Shown here: in pieces, positions 5,937 through 7,887 of the stretch | How positions within the stretch are numbered: position 1 is the first letter of the stretch | Layout: each line of letters opens with the position of its first letter | Assembly: GCA_003694975.1 (NCBI GenBank) | Contig: RFJH01000074.1 | Span: forward strand, 1 to 7,887 | DNA from: Anaerolineae bacterium | GTDB lineage: Bacteria; Chloroflexota; Anaerolineae; Anaerolineales; Villigracilaceae | DNA length: 7,887 nucleotides | Reading direction: 5' to 3' | Notes under the pieces: model-generated | Seen by the model: only the letters and a program-made list of their open reading frames with translations | Told to the model about the DNA's origin: nothing | The model's database searches: none | Made by a program: the position numbers and the translations under genes

Positions 5937-5941
5937 GTTTG

Positions 5942-5948
5942 CTCCTTT
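5942..5948 (-). promoter_or_regulatory. Strong ribosome binding site of the small membrane protein
   Basis: AAAGGAG on the minus strand has a 5-base spacing to the ATG at 5936. It shares one base with the TGA stop of the sortase gene, so ribosomes ending on the sortase frame finish on top of it, which favours coupled translation. Confidence 0.65.
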
Positions 5949-6859
5949 CATGGGGATTGGAGTTTGGCGAAAACAACGATGCGTTGTTTATCTACCAGAT
6001 AAGGGTAGCAGGAGATGAGCGTGACGGTTGGTTCGTTGGTGGGTGCCATAACCTCAACGGCGGTCGGTTCGACGATTTCGGTGCGGATGACGATGTACAC
6101 GTATTGGCGTTGCTGGGTGTAGAGGATGACCTGGTCGCCGGGTTGGAGTTTATCGAGATGGCGGAAGAGTTCGCCGAAGATGTCGTTGTGCGCCGAGAGG
6201 ACGACGTTGCCGTTTTCACCCGGATTGGCCGAGCCGATATGTTGCCCGACGCCCTTTTTCAATTGCTCCCAGCCATCACCCATGACAACAGGAGCGTCCA
6301 CGCCGATGGCCGGGATCTGTATGCGAATGGCCTGCTCTGCGCTGGGGGTGGGGATGGGCAAGTCGGCCAGGGATTGGACGAGTGGGCGGAGGTGTTCGGG
6401 AATTTCGGCTTCGTTCGGACGTGCTCCACCCGGTGATGTCGGTGGGGTGTGGCCGGATGGCAGCACTACGGCCATAATCAGCGGCGTGGGTGTGGGGGAG
6501 GGTTGTTCGAGGGCCGCTGCCACCTCGCGATTGAGGTCGCGTAGAATGTTCAGGCCGTTGAAGAGCACCAGGATCAGCCCCACAACGGCGAGCACCTCCA
6601 CGGCCAACAGGACGCGGTCCAGCCAGGTGCGGCGCGCGCGACGGGGACGAGGGCGTGTGTCCTCGTCGGCTGTCTCGACCACCGGCGCAGAGACCAGGCT
6701 GTCCAGCGAGGTCTGGGAGACATCGGGGGTCAGTGTGAGCGCGCGCCCGGTACGGCGGAAGCGTTCTAATCGCTCTTGGCGAGCGCGGCGACGCTTTTCG
6801 ACCAGCAGACGGCGCAGTTCTTCCAGAGAAAGGTCTTCCGGCGACTTACGACGAGGCAT
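5948..6859 (-). CDS. Sortase, class D-like, with long basic cytoplasmic N-terminus
   Basis: A 303-residue membrane-anchored cysteine transpeptidase. A charged cytoplasmic region rich in Arg, Lys and Glu spans 1-79, a transmembrane helix 80-101, a short Thr/Pro linker about 119-141, and the sortase beta-barrel about 176-300. The catalytic triad is intact: His224 in VLSAHND, Cys284 in TLISCYPY and Arg293 in KQRIVV. IRIQIPAIGVDAPVV (178-192) is the usual first strand pair of the barrel. The TLxxCYPY signature points to class D rather than class A or B, with Ser in place of the common Thr just before the Cys. Sortases join surface proteins bearing an LPXTG-like signal to the wall or to one another; no such substrate lies in the window, so the target is unknown. 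There is no ribosome binding site at the ATG (upstream CCCCCTGCC), while a perfect -10 lies 9 bases upstream, indicating a near-leaderless mRNA. It is the first gene of the operon. Confidence 0.93.
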   Translation of the reverse strand: MPRRKSPEDLSLEELRRLLVEKRRRARQERLERFRRTGRALTLTPDVSQTSLDSLVSAPVVETADEDTRPRPRRARRTWLDRVLLAVEVLAVVGLILVLFNGLNILRDLNREVAAALEQPSPTPTPLIMAVVLPSGHTPPTSPGGARPNEAEIPEHLRPLVQSLADLPIPTPSAEQAIRIQIPAIGVDAPVVMGDGWEQLKKGVGQHIGSANPGENGNVVLSAHNDIFGELFRHLDKLQPGDQVILYTQQRQYVYIVIRTEIVEPTAVEVMAPTNEPTVTLISCYPYLVDKQRIVVFAKLQSP

Positions 6860-6868
6860 GGCAGGGGG

Positions 6869-6874
6869 ATTATA
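6869..6874 (-). promoter_or_regulatory. -10 box of the sortase operon promoter
   Basis: A perfect TATAAT on the minus strand ends 9 bases before the sortase ATG at 6859. No good -35 is seen at 16-18 bases (the bases there are GCCCGA/AAGCCC). Transcription from this box would begin about 2-3 bases before the ATG. It lies just downstream of the tRNA terminator, so the operon probably has its own start. Confidence 0.55.
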
Positions 6875-6898
6875 CCCTTTTCCCGTTGCTTCGGGCTT

Positions 6899-6934
6899 AA
6901 AAACATCACGCCCTGGAAGTCACTCCCAGGCGTG
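6899..6934 (-). terminator. Intrinsic terminator of the tRNA-Asn gene
   Basis: On the minus strand CACGCCTGGG pairs with CCAGGGCGTG (6934-6925 with 6916-6907) around an 8-base loop, giving nine base pairs with one bulged base. ATG and then a run of five T (6903-6899) follow. It begins 16 bases after the tRNA 3' end, as expected for a single-tRNA transcript. Confidence 0.75.
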
Positions 6935-6950
6935 TGTGGTCTGGTGAAGG

Positions 6951-7023
6951 CTCCTGGCCCAGGACTCGAACCTGGAACCTAGCGGTTAACAGCCGCCCGC
7001 TCTGCCAATTGAGCTAGCCAGGA
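6951..7023 (-). tRNA. tRNA-Asn (anticodon GTT)
   Basis: A complete 73-base cloverleaf on the minus strand. The acceptor stem TCCTGGC pairs with GCCAGGA. The D arm is GCTC-AATTGGCA-GAGC. The anticodon arm is GGCGG-CTGTTAA-CCGCT with one G-T pair, anticodon GTT at 6990-6988. The variable loop has five bases. The T arm is CCAGG-TTCGAGT-CCTGG. The discriminator base is G, typical of tRNA-Asn. CCA is not encoded (CCT follows the discriminator), so the tail must be added by a nucleotidyltransferase. It has its own promoter and terminator and stands alone between the sortase operon and the malic enzyme gene. Confidence 0.97.
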
Positions 7024-7034
7024 AGGCGCTTGGG

Positions 7035-7062
7035 ATTATACCTCAAGCCCGTTGGCTGTCAA
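7035..7062 (-). promoter_or_regulatory. Promoter of tRNA-Asn
   Basis: Perfect TTGACA (7062-7057) and perfect TATAAT (7040-7035) are separated by 16 bases on the minus strand. The -10 ends 11 bases before the mature tRNA, so only a few leader bases need to be trimmed. Full consensus boxes fit a strong stable-RNA promoter. Confidence 0.85.
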
Positions 7063-7264
7063 GCACGTTTCGACAGTGGACAGTACATGAATGCCCCCGA
7101 CAGTTGGCGCCAATAGGGCCTCCAATCCAGAAACGATTTCCGGTTGTGTTCGGGGAAAAGCGATCGAGCAACCAGGCCATAACTTTTTGCCTGCAAAGGG
7201 GTAACTACATTATGTATGTGCGACGTATCTGGCAGGTGTCCTCAAGAAAGATGACAAACGGAAC
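7063..7264. other. Intergenic stretch between tRNA promoter and malic enzyme promoter
   Basis: No gene is seen on either strand here; open frames are short and lack ribosome binding sites. It holds three copies of GACAGT (7072-7077, 7079-7084, 7099-7104), a perfect 10-base palindrome TTGGCGCCAA (7104-7113) abutting the third copy, and a small dyad TACAT-T-ATGTA (7206-7216). Any could be a regulator site for the malic enzyme gene, but each is short enough to occur by chance. Confidence 0.4.
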
Positions 7265-7293
7265 TGATGTTCCCGCCTGAGATGTGTCATAAT
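7265..7293 (+). promoter_or_regulatory. Tentative promoter of the malic enzyme gene
   Basis: CATAAT at 7288-7293 is a good -10 (5 of 6). The hexamer 17 bases upstream, TGATGT, is a poor -35, so the promoter may need an activator or another sigma factor. A start near 7300 would leave a leader of roughly 38 bases that includes the ribosome binding site. Confidence 0.35.
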
Positions 7294-7337
7294 TTGGTTG
7301 GCTCTGTGGTTCTATCTGTTTCTCTTCAGGAGGTTGT

Positions 7338-7887
7338 ATGTCTCGGATTACTCGTGAGGATGCGTTAGAGTATCACCGGCTGGGAGGAAAGCCGGGGAAG
7401 ATTGCCATTGTTCCGACCAAGCCGATGGACACGCAGCGAGATTTGAGTCTGGCGTATTCCCCGGGTGTGGCCGAACCGGTGCTTGAGATCGAGAAGGATG
7501 CCAGTCTGGCGTATGAATATACATCCAAAGGCAACCTGGTGGCGGTGATCTCGAACGGAACGGCCATTCTCGGCCTGGGCGACCGCGGTGCGCTGGCAGC
7601 CAAGCCGGTGATGGAGGGAAAGGGGGTGCTCTTCAAGAAGTTCGCCGATGTGGACGTATTCGATATCGAAGTAAACACCCACGACCCGGACGAGTTCATC
7701 CGCGTGGTGGCTGCCATCGCCCCCACCTTCGGCGGCATCAACCTGGAGGATATCAAGGCCCCGGAGTGCTTCTATATCGAGGAGACGCTCAAGGGAATGC
7801 TCGATATTCCCGTCTTTCACGATGACCAGCACGGCACGGCCATCATTTCAAACGCCGGTTTGCTCAACGCCCTGGAGATTGTAGGGA
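7338..7887 (+). CDS. Malic enzyme (MaeB-type), N-terminal part, runs off the window
   Basis: The first 183 codons of a malate dehydrogenase (oxaloacetate-decarboxylating), which converts malate to pyruvate and CO2 with reduction of NAD(P). The N-terminal catalytic domain matches the short bacterial class: SLAYSPGVAEP (37-47) with catalytic Tyr40, NLVAVISNGTAILGLGD (66-82), KPVMEGKGVLFKKFADVD (89-106) with the catalytic Lys95, VFDIEVNT (107-114), GGINLEDIKAPECF (132-145) with metal ligands Glu137 and Asp138, and FHDDQHGTA (160-168). The NAD(P)-binding domain begins at the right edge, so coenzyme preference and any fused phosphotransacetylase-like domain (as in E. coli MaeB) cannot be seen. AGGAGG at 7328-7333 lies 4 bases before the ATG. 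An antisense open frame overlaps it but is a shadow. Enzymes of this type feed pyruvate and reducing equivalents from the C4 acid pool. Confidence 0.95.
   Translation, partial: MSRITREDALEYHRLGGKPGKIAIVPTKPMDTQRDLSLAYSPGVAEPVLEIEKDASLAYEYTSKGNLVAVISNGTAILGLGDRGALAAKPVMEGKGVLFKKFADVDVFDIEVNTHDPDEFIRVVAAIAPTFGGINLEDIKAPECFYIEETLKGMLDIPVFHDDQHGTAIISNAGLLNALEIVG

Noticed and set aside
7365..7832. Minus-strand open frame of 155 codons inside the malic enzyme gene
   Set aside because: The plus-strand frame has intact malic enzyme motifs and a good ribosome binding site; the antisense frame is a codon-bias shadow.
1..7887. CRISPR array, insertion sequence, phage or defence island
   Set aside because: No regularly spaced repeats, transposase, integrase, target-site duplications or known defence domains were seen; the only tRNA gene shows no attachment-site duplication in the window.

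Overview
The window reads as chromosomal DNA of a moderately GC-rich member of Chloroflexota, most likely class Anaerolineae or a close relative. The assignment rests on style: three unrelated exported or membrane proteins carry threonine/proline linkers (TPTPVP, SPTPTP, STPTATP), which are very common in that class, and several genes are of types typical of those genomes. No 16S rRNA is present, so this is an inference. No CRISPR array, transposase, phage gene or toxin-antitoxin pair is visible. The content is housekeeping plus several uncharacterised proteins.

Layout. Positions 1-95 hold a REP-like palindromic element, cut by the window edge, just downstream of a minus-strand gene for a secreted lipoprotein (96-719). 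That gene is divergent from a plus-strand gene for an FtsB/DivIC-type membrane coiled-coil protein (812-1189). The two promoters appear to share one -35 heptamer, TTGTCAA at 777-783. A GC-rich hairpin (1218-1240) separates the FtsB-like gene from the convergent minus-strand block.

The block from 6859 down to 1265 is a run of seven co-directional minus-strand genes. In transcription order they are: a class D-like sortase, a 58-residue tail-anchored membrane protein, a class V aminotransferase, an unrecognised P-loop NTPase (start overlapping the previous stop as ATGA), an RlmD/TrmA-family 23S rRNA uracil-C5 methyltransferase, a DUF166 protein and a SlyD-like FKBP isomerase. The first six are tightly spaced (-4 to 55 bases) and probably form one operon. 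The FKBP gene lies 117 bases further on and may have its own promoter. The products do not form an obvious single pathway.

Upstream of the sortase is a minus-strand tRNA-Asn(GTT) gene with a consensus promoter and an intrinsic terminator. After a 314-base intergenic stretch, a plus-strand malic enzyme gene begins at 7338 and runs off the right edge; it is well supported.

The most notable points are two promoters placed so close to start codons that the FtsB-like and sortase mRNAs are probably leaderless, the two proteins of unknown function in the operon (P-loop NTPase and DUF166), and the palindromic element at the left edge. I did not find convincing evidence of a new multi-gene system.
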